DNA from: Jeotgalibacillus proteolyticus
GTDB taxonomy: Bacteria > Bacillota > Bacilli > Bacillales > Jeotgalibacillaceae
DNA length: 64,000 bases
Direction of reading: 5' to 3'
NCBI RefSeq assembly: GCF_002926065.1
Contig: NZ_PREZ01000004.1
Coordinates: forward strand, 434,001 to 498,000
Translations under genes and position numbers: made by a program
The notes under the pieces: model-generated
Told to the model about the DNA's origin: nothing
The model's database searches: none
What the model saw: only the letters and a program-made list of their open reading frames with translations
Part shown: piece by piece, positions 16,348-25,804 of the stretch
How the letters are laid out: each line of letters opens with the position of its first letter
How positions within the stretch are numbered: the first letter of the stretch is position 1

Positions 16348-17376
16348 TCACGTGAAATATTCGATTTTCGCATCTGGAAACTGCGAGTCAATATAGCCCG
16401 CAAGCGTGTCTTTAATTTCCTCCTGCTCATCGTCCTGATACACATACTTGCCGATTCCATAGCGGCCCCACTTCCATTTTCGGGCTGACTCATCAAGCTC
16501 AAGTTTGGTCATCGGATAATTTTTTTCAATGACTCGTTTAGCTGGCTTGGTGAAACGATGCTGGATCATCTCAAAGGTCAAATCCTTTTTCGCAAATGCA
16601 GGAAGCTTCGCCTCAAGCTTTTCCATCATTTCACCATAGCCCTCCTTCCAGCCGTCATGAAGATAGATTGGTGCAATAATAAACCCCAGCGGATACCCTG
16701 CTTCAGCAACTTTCACAGCCGCTTCGATCCGCTCATCCAGTCGCGAGGTCCCTGGCTCAAAATGCTTAATAATGTACTGATCGTTAATACTGAAACGAAA
16801 ACGGGTGCGCCCGTTATGCTTCGCATCAAGCAAATGGTCCACGTGAGCAAATTTCGTGACAAAGCGAAGCCTGCCGTGATCCGATTGACCGAAAAACTCA
16901 ATTGCTTTTTTAAGCGTATGGGTTAAATGGTCAACGCCAACGATATCTGACGTACAGGAAGCTTCAAACCGTGTTTCCTCAGGCATCCGTTCCTTCATAT
17001 ATTCATCTGCCTGCTCAAATATCTCGTCCACATTTACATATGTCCTGATATACGGCTTATCCCCCATCGTTGTCTGCAAATAACAATAATGGCAATGCCC
17101 CATACAGCCTGTCACAAACGGAATCGCATATTCAGCAGACGGCTTTGACGTATCAAATTTCAGCGTTTTCCTAACTCCGATGACAAGAGTTGATTTCGCC
17201 ACGCGGTATTTTTGAAAATGATTTTCACCCGGTAGATTTCGGATCTGGTTGTGAGATGTGGTTTCTTTGATCTCAATCCCCATCCCCTTAAACTTTTCCA
17301 CAAGCTCCCTGCCAAGCGGGTAATCCAATGCACGAGGCTCAACATAAACAAGCTGCGGAACAAACGGCTTAACCAT
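16348..17376 (-). CDS. splB: Spore photoproduct lyase
   Basis: A 342-residue radical-SAM enzyme that directly reverses the spore photoproduct (5-thyminyl-5,6-dihydrothymine) during germination. The Fe-S cluster cysteines are C91-x3-C95-x2-C98 in C-M-G-H-C-H-Y-C. Cys141 (A-S-C-T-S-D), the H-atom donor of the Bacillus enzyme, and Tyr97/Tyr99 are all present at the positions known for B. subtilis SplB, whose length it equals. The ATG at 17376 follows GGGGAGGA. It overlaps the end of splA by eight bases, as expected for an splAB operon. Confidence 0.96.
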   Translation of the reverse strand: MVKPFVPQLVYVEPRALDYPLGRELVEKFKGMGIEIKETTSHNQIRNLPGENHFQKYRVAKSTLVIGVRKTLKFDTSKPSAEYAIPFVTGCMGHCHYCYLQTTMGDKPYIRTYVNVDEIFEQADEYMKERMPEETRFEASCTSDIVGVDHLTHTLKKAIEFFGQSDHGRLRFVTKFAHVDHLLDAKHNGRTRFRFSINDQYIIKHFEPGTSRLDERIEAAVKVAEAGYPLGFIIAPIYLHDGWKEGYGEMMEKLEAKLPAFAKKDLTFEMIQHRFTKPAKRVIEKNYPMTKLELDESARKWKWGRYGIGKYVYQDDEQEEIKDTLAGYIDSQFPDAKIEYFT

Positions 17377-17614
17377 GAAGATCCTCCCCAAAGGCTGCAC
17401 GGTAAGCACTGTCCGCTTCTAAATGAGACGCATACACCGCCACTTCCTCTGTCAGCGGATAATACGAATCGTGCATATATAAAAATTTCCTCTCAGCGTC
17501 ATCAGGATTCACCACAACAGAGGCTTCATGAATATTGGCAACCCCCTGTGCATGGGGATTCCGCATAATGACGTACACTACTTCCCCATTTGAAAATGAT
17601 TCATTATCAATCAT
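17369..17614 (-). CDS. splA: SplA transcriptional regulator
   Basis: An 81-residue small regulator of the SplA family (TRAP-related), which tunes splB expression in the forespore. The pattern V-Y-V-I-x-R-N-P-H-A-Q-x-V-A-N-I-x-E-A and the later Y-Y-P-L-T-E-E match B. subtilis SplA. Good ribosome site (AAAGGTGAAG). First gene of the splAB operon. Confidence 0.93.
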   Translation of the reverse strand: MIDNESFSNGEVVYVIMRNPHAQGVANIHEASVVVNPDDAERKFLYMHDSYYPLTEEVAVYASHLEADSAYRAAFGEDLHG

Positions 17615-17794
17615 AAATCTTCACCTTTCCTTCTTCCTTTCCCTATATTGTTTCCGTAAATAAGAAAGTTATTTATAAGAAAGGAAATGCCGCCGCTTAG
17701 GTATATCACCCTATTTATCCCGCTCCTTGTTTCATTAGGAAAGTTTGAGGAAATACACGTACTACGAGAGAAAAATTTAAAGGAGGTGGAAGAA

Positions 17795-18001
17795 TTGGCA
17801 AGAAACGGATATGCGGTGCATGAAATTCTTGAGGTACATGAAATGATCACGATCAAATCAGCAAGCGTTGCCAAATCAACCTTGATGAGAGGACTCGCTT
17901 CTGACAAAGGCCTTAAAGATCTCCTCCAGGAAGACGCTGAAACAGCGCAAAAGGCTGTTAAGGAATTAAGCGAAGTTATCGAAAAAGGAATCGGATCTTA
18001 A
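17795..18001 (+). CDS. Small spore coat protein (CotF-like N part)
   Basis: A 68-residue protein rich in helix-forming residues (H-E-I-L-E-V-H-E-M). I start it at TTG 17795, six bases after AGGAGGTGG; the open frame extends upstream but has no ribosome site. Directly upstream of a second small coat gene, and together the two resemble the halves of CotF-family coat proteins. Expected in the coat or mother cell during sporulation. Confidence 0.75.
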   Translation: MARNGYAVHEILEVHEMITIKSASVAKSTLMRGLASDKGLKDLLQEDAETAQKAVKELSEVIEKGIGS

Positions 18002-18015
18002 GGGAGGGAAAAATA

Positions 18016-18318
18016 ATGGCTGGTTTATTAGATAAAATTAGCAATAGAGACATCATTAACGATGAAATGATCGCATCTGATTTATTAGTGTCAGCAAAAG
18101 CAGCAGTAAGAAGCTATGCCGTGGCGATCACGGAAACGGCGTCCCCTGAAATTCACGAGCTGCTGAAAAAACAGCTGGATGAAGCAATTGCCTTGCACCA
18201 TAAAGTGGCTACATACATGATCGAAAATGAAATGTATCACGCCTATAACGTCACAGAACAGCTGGCAAATGATTTGAAAAAAGCAGAGATTGCTGAAAAA
18301 ACGCCTGTAAAGGGGTGA
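18016..18318 (+). CDS. CotF-family spore coat protein
   Basis: A 100-residue protein of the Coat_F family: I-I-N-D-E-M-I-A-S-D-L-L-x-S-A-K-A-A-V is the characteristic helix, followed by A-I-T-E-T-A-S-P-E and a C-terminal Y-H-A-Y-N. Good GGAGG start 15 bases after the previous gene; both end at the terminator at 18318-18348. Structural coat component made late in sporulation. Confidence 0.88.
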   Translation: MAGLLDKISNRDIINDEMIASDLLVSAKAAVRSYAVAITETASPEIHELLKKQLDEAIALHHKVATYMIENEMYHAYNVTEQLANDLKKAEIAEKTPVKG

Positions 18319-18348
18319 AAAAAGAGACGCGAACTGCGTCTCTTTTTT
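18318..18348. terminator. Bidirectional terminator
   Basis: Stem AAAAAAGAGACGC / GCGTCTCTTTTTT between the convergent coat gene and M23 peptidase gene. Confidence 0.88.
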
Positions 18349-19258
18349 AATTAAAAATGAGGCTATTCCGTTTTAAAAACCGTCCATCAAATAAAATCGG
18401 GATTCCTTCCCCGTCTCTTACTGCGTGAATATGAAGATGAGCTTCAGAAGTATTTCCCGTATTCCCAACCCCACCGATGACGTCACCGCTCTCCACTTCA
18501 TCGCCTTCACTGACAACCACAGTATCCGGCTTCATATGAGCAATCAGCACCTCTGCATCGAGGCAGTTAATGATCACATGATTTCCTGCAGCATCCTCGA
18601 CTTCAGTCGGCATTTCTAAAGGCGGCAGATCCTCATGCTCATCCACTGCCGCTGTCACTGTACCTGAGCATGGACTGTATAAGGTCTGCCCGTAAATTTG
18701 ATACTGGCGATTTTCAGAAGGGGTCAAACCGTTCGCTCTCAATCCGAACCCATTTAGCTGAAGAATGTCATAAGCATATGCCTGTTCCGGATGTGAATGA
18801 TGATAATTGATAGAAGTGTGCGCCCCACCATGACCAGTCGTGAACACCCCGTCCTTCAAAGGAAATTCAAGCTCAATGGCTTTTTCACGGTCATTGAAAA
18901 AGTAACCTGACAGACCCAAGCTAAAAAACAACCCGAAATACACAGCAAGAGCCCCGCTCAGGATTAATGAAAAAGTATAGCTTTTATCCTTTTCCGGTCC
19001 TTTTACAGGCTTATCCTTGATCCTTTTAAAAGAAAAAATTGATATAATGACAAAAAGCAGCGGCCAAAGATAACGGAAATAATATACATAGATATGCCAC
19101 GGACTTAGTACAAAAACAAAGCCGATAAACATGGCAATTGACAGCCACTCAGCCCACCACTGACGCCTGCTGACATAATCGGCCTTAAACAGACGCCACA
19201 GAAAATAAATCGGCAGCGCAATATTGATAACTCCTTGAAACCAGATCATCGTACTCAT
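18347..19258 (-). CDS. Membrane-anchored M23 (LytM-type) peptidase
   Basis: A 303-residue protein: about four N-terminal membrane segments (roughly 1-125) followed by an extracytoplasmic M23 domain. Zinc ligands are visible as H-...-D in S-H-P-E-Q-A-Y-A-Y-D and H-x-H in A-H-L-H-I-H-A; the G-N-x-V/H-V-I strand is also present. Family members cut peptidoglycan peptide cross-links. The start at 19258 follows AAGGAGG; the frame is open to 19390. Confidence 0.85.
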   Translation of the reverse strand: MSTMIWFQGVINIALPIYFLWRLFKADYVSRRQWWAEWLSIAMFIGFVFVLSPWHIYVYYFRYLWPLLFVIISIFSFKRIKDKPVKGPEKDKSYTFSLILSGALAVYFGLFFSLGLSGYFFNDREKAIELEFPLKDGVFTTGHGGAHTSINYHHSHPEQAYAYDILQLNGFGLRANGLTPSENRQYQIYGQTLYSPCSGTVTAAVDEHEDLPPLEMPTEVEDAAGNHVIINCLDAEVLIAHMKPDTVVVSEGDEVESGDVIGGVGNTGNTSEAHLHIHAVRDGEGIPILFDGRFLKRNSLIFN

Positions 19259-19377
19259 GGAATGCCTCCTTACTAGTCGGTTTCGCTCATTGAATAAAAC
19301 GATAATAATATTCCTAATTATTTCAATACCCACATAAGGATGCAAGCTCCAACTCACCACGTACATTTTCTTCAATT

Positions 19378-19405
19378 TAAAAAAGACCATAGGAGAGAGT
19401 CCTAT
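19378..19405 (-). terminator. Terminator at the end of the cnt operon
   Basis: Stem ATAGGA / TCCTAT with a U-run on the minus strand, 16 bases past the cntE stop. Confidence 0.6.
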
Positions 19406-19420
19406 AATCTTTTCAACCGT

Positions 19421-20626
19421 CTATTCTATAGCTATTTTTCTCCTCTCATAAGCAAAAAAGGTCGCAGCCAAACTTATTAGTGCACAAATCATATACATAA
19501 AGGAATAAGAAAAAAGGTCAGCAAGCGGGCCCATCATCACTCCTCCAAGCGAGACACCTAAATCTGCCATAGCAATAAATAGCCCGAGGAGCATATTGCG
19601 GCTCAACTTTGGCAAGACAAAGCTTAAATACGTGGTTAAGGTTGGATAGATAATTGCCTGAGCAGCCCCCATCAAAATGGCGCCAGTATAAAAAAAGACC
19701 GCTCCGCCTGTACTGGCTAAGCTAACACATAGTGCTGCACTCGCTAAAATCAGCATTGTCCCCACCATAAAAGCCGAGTGCCACCTTCCATCTGAAGGGA
19801 TTCTTTTTCTTAAAGCAAAACGGGCGTAAACGACTGTCCCAGCCTGCAGCATAAGGTATACCCCGGCATTGCCGCTTTCTACTTGCATGGCATATAGGGG
19901 AATAAAGGTGGTAATTGCCCCAAATACAATTGATGCAGTAAGCATTAATACACTGCATTTAAATAAAAATGGATTTTTAAATAACTCTTTAAAGGATTTT
20001 AGTGTGCTGATTTCTGCCTCGCCTGCAGAATTCTCAGCCCTGCTTTCTCCCTTATCTATTTTGGCACTGTAGCCGACCACCCCCGTAAAAAGGGCAATAG
20101 CAATCATAACAATGGAGAAGTAATCCATTCCGGCCTGCCAGATTCCAATGGCCAATAACGGCCCAATTATTCCGGGTATGTAAGAAAACAATGAATATAA
20201 GGAAATGCCCTGAGAGCGGACCTTTTCCGGTAATGCATCAATAATACCAATCTGCAGTGCCATAGAAAAAAATGCAGTGGAGACGCCCTGCAGCATGCGG
20301 GCCGCCAAATATCCTCCAAGACCAGTAAAGGTATAAAGCAATAGGGCAAAGCCATTAACGAGCAAAATAATACGCAGGACCTTAATTGGACCCTGCTTCT
20401 GAATGATTCGTCCCGCCCACGGCCGAAAGAACATCGTAGTGAACAAATAAGCCCCCATTATGATTCCAATGGCTGTGTTACTCGCACCGAGTGCCTCCCC
20501 CTGCAGAGGAATAATTACATTTATGATCGAATTTGCACTAAAATATAAAAGAACTAAAAAATATAAACGAAGAAACGGCCATGACAAAGCTCCACCCACA
20601 AGCCTACCTCCTAAATTTTGTTTCAC
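19421..20626 (-). CDS. cntE: Metallophore exporter, MFS (CntE-like)
   Basis: A 401-residue major facilitator with twelve membrane segments and the loop 2-3 signature region R-P-W-A-G-R-I. Position and length (about 400 residues) match CntE, the staphylopine exporter that is the last gene of the S. aureus cntKLMABCDFE cluster. Assigned by synteny and class; on sequence alone it would be an MFS transporter. It should release the metallophore made by CntKLM so that it can capture zinc, nickel or cobalt outside. Confidence 0.82.
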   Translation of the reverse strand: MKQNLGGRLVGGALSWPFLRLYFLVLLYFSANSIINVIIPLQGEALGASNTAIGIIMGAYLFTTMFFRPWAGRIIQKQGPIKVLRIILLVNGFALLLYTFTGLGGYLAARMLQGVSTAFFSMALQIGIIDALPEKVRSQGISLYSLFSYIPGIIGPLLAIGIWQAGMDYFSIVMIAIALFTGVVGYSAKIDKGESRAENSAGEAEISTLKSFKELFKNPFLFKCSVLMLTASIVFGAITTFIPLYAMQVESGNAGVYLMLQAGTVVYARFALRKRIPSDGRWHSAFMVGTMLILASAALCVSLASTGGAVFFYTGAILMGAAQAIIYPTLTTYLSFVLPKLSRNMLLGLFIAMADLGVSLGGVMMGPLADLFSYSFMYMICALISLAATFFAYERRKIAIE

Positions 20627-20666
20627 GTTAAACCTTCAGCATACACAGCTTGATACTTCTTAAGAA

Positions 20667-21422
20667 TTAAAAAGAGATTATTGACTGAAATAATTCTTTT
20701 GCATAGGCAGATTGAACATCCTTTAATTCGTCGATATCGACCAATTCTTCAATTTGACCATCCTTAAAAATAAGTACTCTGTCACAAATATAGGCAGCTG
20801 CCTGAATGTCATGAGTAATAAACACATAACTCATGTTATAAATCCTTTTTAACTCTTTTAATAGATCAAGAATCTGCGTTTGAACAGACACATCTAATGA
20901 GCTGATGGCTTCGTCCAATAAAATATAGTTAGGACCTGTTGAAATAGCTCTTGCAATACATACTCTTTGAACCTCGCCGCCCGACAATTCATGTGGATAC
21001 CGATCTTTATAAGAAGGATCAAGCCCCACTTGGATTAATAGCTGATCAATTTTTCTCAGCCCATCTTTTCCGGTTTTATTTTTCCGTTTCATCGGCTCCA
21101 TTATGGCGTCCTTAACCGTGTAAAAAGGGTTAATAGAGGATTTATAATCCTGAAAAACAGCGCTGATATTACCCGCTCTCACACGCCGGTCCGCCATATT
21201 CTGCCCGTTTAAAAGGACAGTACCGCTATCCGGCTTTTCAATTCCAAGAATGAGGCGTCCCAATGTTGATTTCCCGCTCCCGCTTTCTCCGATAATCCCA
21301 AGGCATTCCCCGGCATGACAGGTAAAGCTCACATTTTTTATAATCTGGTGGGTTTCAGAGAAGATCAGTCCGCCTTTTCTATATGATTTATAAACATCCT
21401 TAACGTTCAGCAAGAACCGCAT
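20667..21422 (-). CDS. cntF: Metallophore ABC importer ATPase (CntF-like)
   Basis: A 251-residue ABC ATPase: Walker A G-E-S-G-S-G-K-S-T, signature L-S-G-G-E-V-Q-R, Walker B Y-I-L-L-D-E-A. Member of the nickel/peptide (Opp) class. Its start overlaps the end of cntD by 23 bases; a TTG nine bases further in is a possible alternative with better ribosome-site spacing. With CntD it powers re-import of metal-loaded staphylopine-type metallophore. Confidence 0.88.
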   Translation of the reverse strand: MRFLLNVKDVYKSYRKGGLIFSETHQIIKNVSFTCHAGECLGIIGESGSGKSTLGRLILGIEKPDSGTVLLNGQNMADRRVRAGNISAVFQDYKSSINPFYTVKDAIMEPMKRKNKTGKDGLRKIDQLLIQVGLDPSYKDRYPHELSGGEVQRVCIARAISTGPNYILLDEAISSLDVSVQTQILDLLKELKRIYNMSYVFITHDIQAAAYICDRVLIFKDGQIEELVDIDELKDVQSAYAKELFQSIISF

Positions 21423-22227
21423 CTCCCTTCATTACATGGTTAAAATGCTCACTGACCGCAAGTCTCGTCGACACTAAAAACCTGGTGTACTCATGTTTAG
21501 GAGCTAAAAATACAGCCTTGGTGCTCCCTCTCTCCACAATTTCCCCGTCCTTCATGACCAAGACCTCATCCGCGATTTTTTTAACAACCCCTAAGTCATG
21601 GGAAACAAAGATCATAGAGCATCCCAATGTTTCACGCAGCTTTTTAAACTGCTCTAGCACTTCATATTGAGAAATCACATCCAGAGCAGTGGTCGGCTCA
21701 TCAGCGATGATAATCTCAGGCTTAAGGACAATCGCGAGTGCAATCATGATCCGCTGCAGCATTCCACCTGACAATTGATGCGGATATTTCCTCATAATTT
21801 TAGACGGCTCCTGCAGCAAAACGCTTTCCATCGCATTTATCATTTCTTCTTCTATTTTTTTGCGTCCCCAGTCAAAATGCTGCGTCAGAACTTCTCTTGC
21901 GAACACTCCAATCAAACAGGAAGGATCAAATGCACTCATTCCATTTTGAATGATCAGGCAAAGCTGTTTTCCCCGTTTCTTTCTCATTTGCTTTTCAGAC
22001 AGTGTATTTAGATTTTCTCCTTTGAACCAAATCTCTCCCGTTTGCTGCAGTGAGGAGTTGTTTAGCCGCATGATGGCTTTACACGTTACAGATTTTCCAC
22101 TTCCGCTTTCCCCCACTATTGCTAGGCAGCTTCCTTTAGTTAATTGAAACGTGCTTGCAGGAACAATGATTTTTTCTGTGCGTGAATCCCATATTTTCAG
22201 GTTTCTCACTTCCAAAAGACTGGTCAT
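21400..22227 (-). CDS. cntD: Metallophore ABC importer ATPase (CntD-like)
   Basis: A 275-residue ABC ATPase with Walker A G-E-S-G-S-G-K-S-V, signature L-S-G-G-M-L-Q-R and Walker B I-I-I-A-D-E-P-T-T. Its ATG overlaps the cntC stop by four bases (ATGA), indicating translational coupling. Confidence 0.88.
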   Translation of the reverse strand: MTSLLEVRNLKIWDSRTEKIIVPASTFQLTKGSCLAIVGESGSGKSVTCKAIMRLNNSSLQQTGEIWFKGENLNTLSEKQMRKKRGKQLCLIIQNGMSAFDPSCLIGVFAREVLTQHFDWGRKKIEEEMINAMESVLLQEPSKIMRKYPHQLSGGMLQRIMIALAIVLKPEIIIADEPTTALDVISQYEVLEQFKKLRETLGCSMIFVSHDLGVVKKIADEVLVMKDGEIVERGSTKAVFLAPKHEYTRFLVSTRLAVSEHFNHVMKGDAVLAER

Positions 22228-23111
22228 TTCATCAGCACCTCTTTCTTTTCGGTGGAAAGCGATTCTTGTTTTGAGCGTTTCTGTCCTGTTGAAAGTGCTG
22301 GATTCAACGCAACCTGGAGGGAATCAGATAGAAAGTTAAACGCTGAAACCACGATAACAATGGCTAAACCTGGGGCCAGCATTAATTCGGGTCGTGTAAA
22401 CATGACTTCCCTCGCCTCATTCAGCATCATTCCCCATTCGGCATTTGGCGCCTGAATACCAAGCCCTAAAAATGAAAAACCTGATATTTGGAGAATCATA
22501 GAGCCCATTGAGCTGCTAGCAATTACTGCAATATCTGAAAAGGTTAGCGGGAATAGATGCTTGTAGATGATTTGAAGATCTTTGATCCCCGGAGCCTTAG
22601 CAAATTTCACATAATCCAGTTCTGCATACTGCAAAACAGACGTCCTGATGATTCGGGCAAACCAGGCCCATTTAATTAAAATGAAAGCAATTAGGATATT
22701 TTGCAGCCCTACTCCAAGCACCCCAATAATCGCCAATGCCATGACGTAGCCCGGAAATGAGAGCATCGTGTCACACATGCGCATAATAACAGTGTCTATC
22801 TTTCCTCTGAAATAGCCAGCGAGAAAACCAAGAGCTGCTCCGATTAATACAGAAACACCAAGGGCAGCCAAAACCCACAATACACTTGGGCGAATACCGA
22901 TAATAAGCCTTGATAATATGCACCTTCCAAGGTGATCATTTCCAAGCAGATATTCCATTGAAGAAGGAGCATAGCGTAAACTCATATTTACCTGATTCGG
23001 ATCATGAGGAGCAAAAAACGGAGCAAACACCCCCAGCATAATCGTTACAAAAATCACAATGGACGATAAGAATCCGATTTTATCCTGCCTTAAGTTTAGT
23101 AACATCTTCAT
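22224..23111 (-). CDS. cntC: Metallophore ABC importer permease (CntC-like)
   Basis: A 295-residue DppC/NikC-type permease with an N-terminal membrane segment and five more. The P-N-A-E-W-G-M-M region near the C-terminal third is typical of this class. The start is directly adjacent to the cntB stop. Confidence 0.88.
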   Translation of the reverse strand: MKMLLNLRQDKIGFLSSIVIFVTIMLGVFAPFFAPHDPNQVNMSLRYAPSSMEYLLGNDHLGRCILSRLIIGIRPSVLWVLAALGVSVLIGAALGFLAGYFRGKIDTVIMRMCDTMLSFPGYVMALAIIGVLGVGLQNILIAFILIKWAWFARIIRTSVLQYAELDYVKFAKAPGIKDLQIIYKHLFPLTFSDIAVIASSSMGSMILQISGFSFLGLGIQAPNAEWGMMLNEAREVMFTRPELMLAPGLAIVIVVSAFNFLSDSLQVALNPALSTGQKRSKQESLSTEKKEVLMK

Positions 23112-24044
23112 TTAAAGGTCATTCCTTAATTTAGGATTCATCCATGCATTAATGATGTCTGACAGCGCGTTAAAAAGAACAAACGCTGCCGCCAAAATAA
23201 GAACATAAGCCTGAATGATGGGAAAATCTCTGCCAAGGATGGCTCTGACACTTAAGCTCCCCAGGCCCGGCCATGCAAACACATTTTCAATGACAACTGT
23301 GCTCCCTAAAATAATTGGAACAGCCATACAAAAAACCGAAACAGACACCTGCAAGGAATTTCTTACAATATGCAGGATAATCCTTCTTTCCGGAAGGCCG
23401 CAAGCTCTGCTGTAAAGCACATAATCCTGATGTAAATTGTTCAGCATCGAGCTTCTGACCACTCTGAAATAAATGCCTGAGTAGCTCACCGTAATAATAA
23501 TGACTGGCAGAATATAATGCTGAAGCGATCCCATCCCGCTTGTTGGCAATAGATCCAATTTGACAGAGAAATACCATACCATAAGAGCAGCCAGCCAATA
23601 CGATGGCATGGACGTCAGGAAAAAAGAAATACCTCTGAGGGATTGATCAAGCAGCTTTCCTTCGTTCAGGGCACAAAGTACTCCTAACAACACAGACAGG
23701 ATGATAATCACAAAAGATGAAATAACAGTAAGCTTAAGTGTGTTTACAAACGCTGGCGCCAATAGTGACCACACTGGCTGTCCCGTTACATAAGAATGCC
23801 CAAAGTCAAACTGCAGACAAGCAATAATCCAGTCAACATATTGCATTAAAAATGGCTTGTCCATTCCAAGCTCCTGCCTGGTTTGCGCAAGTAATTCACT
23901 TGTAATTACAGGAACCCCTTGCGCCTGTAAGACCACCTCTGCCGGATCCAGCGGTGAAAGATTGATTAAAATGAAAGTTAAAAATGATACGACTAACAAC
24001 ATAGGAATGGCCAAGAGGATACGATTAATCATATAAATTGCCAT
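23112..24044 (-). CDS. cntB: Metallophore ABC importer permease (CntB-like)
   Basis: A 310-residue DppB/NikB-type permease: first membrane segment at 9-29 followed by the L-S-P-x-D-P-A motif, six membrane segments overall, and a C-terminal E-N-V-F-x-W-P-G-L-G-x-L signature. Forms the channel with CntC. Confidence 0.88.
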   Translation of the reverse strand: MAIYMINRILLAIPMLLVVSFLTFILINLSPLDPAEVVLQAQGVPVITSELLAQTRQELGMDKPFLMQYVDWIIACLQFDFGHSYVTGQPVWSLLAPAFVNTLKLTVISSFVIIILSVLLGVLCALNEGKLLDQSLRGISFFLTSMPSYWLAALMVWYFSVKLDLLPTSGMGSLQHYILPVIIITVSYSGIYFRVVRSSMLNNLHQDYVLYSRACGLPERRIILHIVRNSLQVSVSVFCMAVPIILGSTVVIENVFAWPGLGSLSVRAILGRDFPIIQAYVLILAAAFVLFNALSDIINAWMNPKLRNDL

Positions 24045-24070
24045 ACTAGATCTCCTTTAATAAAAGGAAT

Positions 24071-24091
24071 AAAGGGAGGAGTCCTCCCTTT
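24071..24091 (-). terminator. Hairpin between cntA and cntB
   Basis: Stem AAAGGGAGGA / TCCTCCCTTT with a one-base loop in the cntA-cntB gap. There is no U-run on the minus strand, so it is more likely an mRNA processing or 3'-stabilising hairpin than a full terminator. Confidence 0.55.
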
Positions 24092-24097
24092 TAAAAC

Positions 24098-25723
24098 TTA
24101 ATCCTTAAAATTCATTTGTTCAAAAGGCAGCTCAAATTGCGTTTGTTTAAAAGAAATTCCATTAAGATTATCAGGTGCAACAACGGTTACACTTCCATTA
24201 GTTATAGGTATAAAAACGGCTTCATTATGAACCGTCGTCAAAATATCTGCGTAAAGGTCCTCCCGTTTATTTTCATCGGTCGTTACCATAACCTCATCGA
24301 TCTTTTTATAAAGTTCATCCGCCTGTTCGATTCCGCTGGTCGTGTGAAGATAGGACGCATCAGAAGTAAAAGCAGCAATGGTGCTTTGCGGATCATAAGC
24401 TAAGCCCCAGGTCTGATTAAACAGTAAATCATACTCGCCTGTAGCTCTTCTATTTGCAATAGAGGTAGATTCTTCACCAATAATTTCAAGCTGAATGCCT
24501 ATCTCCTGCAAGGAATATTGAATAAACTCAGCCTGTGTTTTTTGAGAAGAAGAAGCATTGTCATAAAATAGCTGCATTGCTAATTCGTTGCCGTTTTTCG
24601 TCCTCACCGCCCCACTTTGCTGCTCTTTCCAGCCTGCTTGATCTAAAATTTCTTTCGCTTTCTCCAAACTGTACTCCCGTTTTTTTAACTCAACATCTGC
24701 ATATTGGATATTAGAAGAAAACAAAGTCTCAGCAGGTGTCTCAGTGCCGTCAAAAATATCCCGGCTGATCGTCTCCCGATCAATGGAGTGCCAAATCGCT
24801 TCCCTTACTTCCGTCTCACTCACAGCATTTTCTGTTCTGCTGCTGTTTGCCACAATCATTTTCGTGTTCATGGGCTCACTTCTCACCAGCTGGTACTCAC
24901 CCTCCTCAACCAGTTGATTCATCGATTCAGACTCAAGGCTGTCTGCTCCCCGGTCATCTGTAAAAGCAAAGTTAACTTCACCTTTTTGCAGCGCTAAGAA
25001 AGTGGTTTCCCCTGCCGGAAGAACTTTTGACGTAATTTTTTTAATAGCAGGAGCCCCGCCCCAATAATTTTCATTCGCTTCAAAAACTGCATATTCATCG
25101 GTCTTGTGTTCTGCAAGCTTATAAGGACCTGTTCCATGGTAACCTTCAACCCCGCTTTTTGTTTCCCCATCCATAAAATCATTAGGAGATAGAAAAACAT
25201 ACGGTCTTGTCATGGATAATTCAACGAGCGCTGGGTAATAAGGCTCTGTCAAAACAAGTTCTACTGTATGGTCATCCAGTACATTCGTACTCTCTAATTT
25301 GGTTGATAGCTTAATCCATGAATGGGTGTCAGCATTATTTTGGACAGCGTCAAGGTTTTTCTTAACAGCTTCAGCATTAAACGGCTCTCCATCCTGAAAT
25401 TCCACATCTTCTCTTAATGTAAAGGTGTACACTTTTCCATCCTCTGAAATATCCCAGGATTCAGCAAGTAAAGGCTTTATTCCCTCTTCTGTGTTTTCCA
25501 CTAATGATTCAAAAACCTTTCCCTGCGCCGGCATGGAACCTGCATATAAATGAGGATTCATGTCATTAATATCCTTTGCTGTGGCATAAATAATTTCTTT
25601 TGTGGCAGCTGTTGAATTATCATCCTGAGCTTCTCCTCCGCCTTCAGTGTTATCAGAACAGGCCGTTAACAAAGCCAACATTAATAGAAAAATAACCGGG
25701 CTCATATATTTTTTCACTGTCAA
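24098..25723 (-). CDS. cntA: Metallophore-binding lipoprotein (CntA-like)
   Basis: A 541-residue family 5 extracellular binding protein (NikA/OppA class). Lipobox L-T-A-C at Cys22 after a signal peptide, then an acidic Gly-rich linker. Binds metal-loaded metallophore for import by CntBCDF. The start is TTG at 25723 after AAAGGAGAGGG, with GTG 25717 possible. A Zur-like box lies about 35 bases upstream, giving the importer genes their own zinc-controlled promoter in addition to that of cntK. Confidence 0.9.
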   Translation of the reverse strand: MTVKKYMSPVIFLLMLALLTACSDNTEGGGEAQDDNSTAATKEIIYATAKDINDMNPHLYAGSMPAQGKVFESLVENTEEGIKPLLAESWDISEDGKVYTFTLREDVEFQDGEPFNAEAVKKNLDAVQNNADTHSWIKLSTKLESTNVLDDHTVELVLTEPYYPALVELSMTRPYVFLSPNDFMDGETKSGVEGYHGTGPYKLAEHKTDEYAVFEANENYWGGAPAIKKITSKVLPAGETTFLALQKGEVNFAFTDDRGADSLESESMNQLVEEGEYQLVRSEPMNTKMIVANSSRTENAVSETEVREAIWHSIDRETISRDIFDGTETPAETLFSSNIQYADVELKKREYSLEKAKEILDQAGWKEQQSGAVRTKNGNELAMQLFYDNASSSQKTQAEFIQYSLQEIGIQLEIIGEESTSIANRRATGEYDLLFNQTWGLAYDPQSTIAAFTSDASYLHTTSGIEQADELYKKIDEVMVTTDENKREDLYADILTTVHNEAVFIPITNGSVTVVAPDNLNGISFKQTQFELPFEQMNFKD

Positions 25724-25755
25724 TTGTTCCCTCTCCTTTTATGAAAAATTTTAAA

Positions 25756-25770
25756 TCGTAATCATTACTG
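25756..25770. promoter_or_regulatory. Zur box upstream of cntA
   Basis: TCGTAATCATTACTG matches 13 of 15 bases of the palindrome TCGTAAT-C-ATTACGA found intact upstream of cntK. It lies in the 81-base gap between cntM and cntA. Confidence 0.7.
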
Positions 25771-25804
25771 TTTAACAATCGGACCAAATCATGTTTTCCC
25801 CTGC

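Noticed and set aside
19421-25723. cntA-F considered as an ordinary oligopeptide or nickel importer
   Set aside because: The linked cntKLM biosynthesis genes, the gene order and the Zur boxes point to metallophore uptake.
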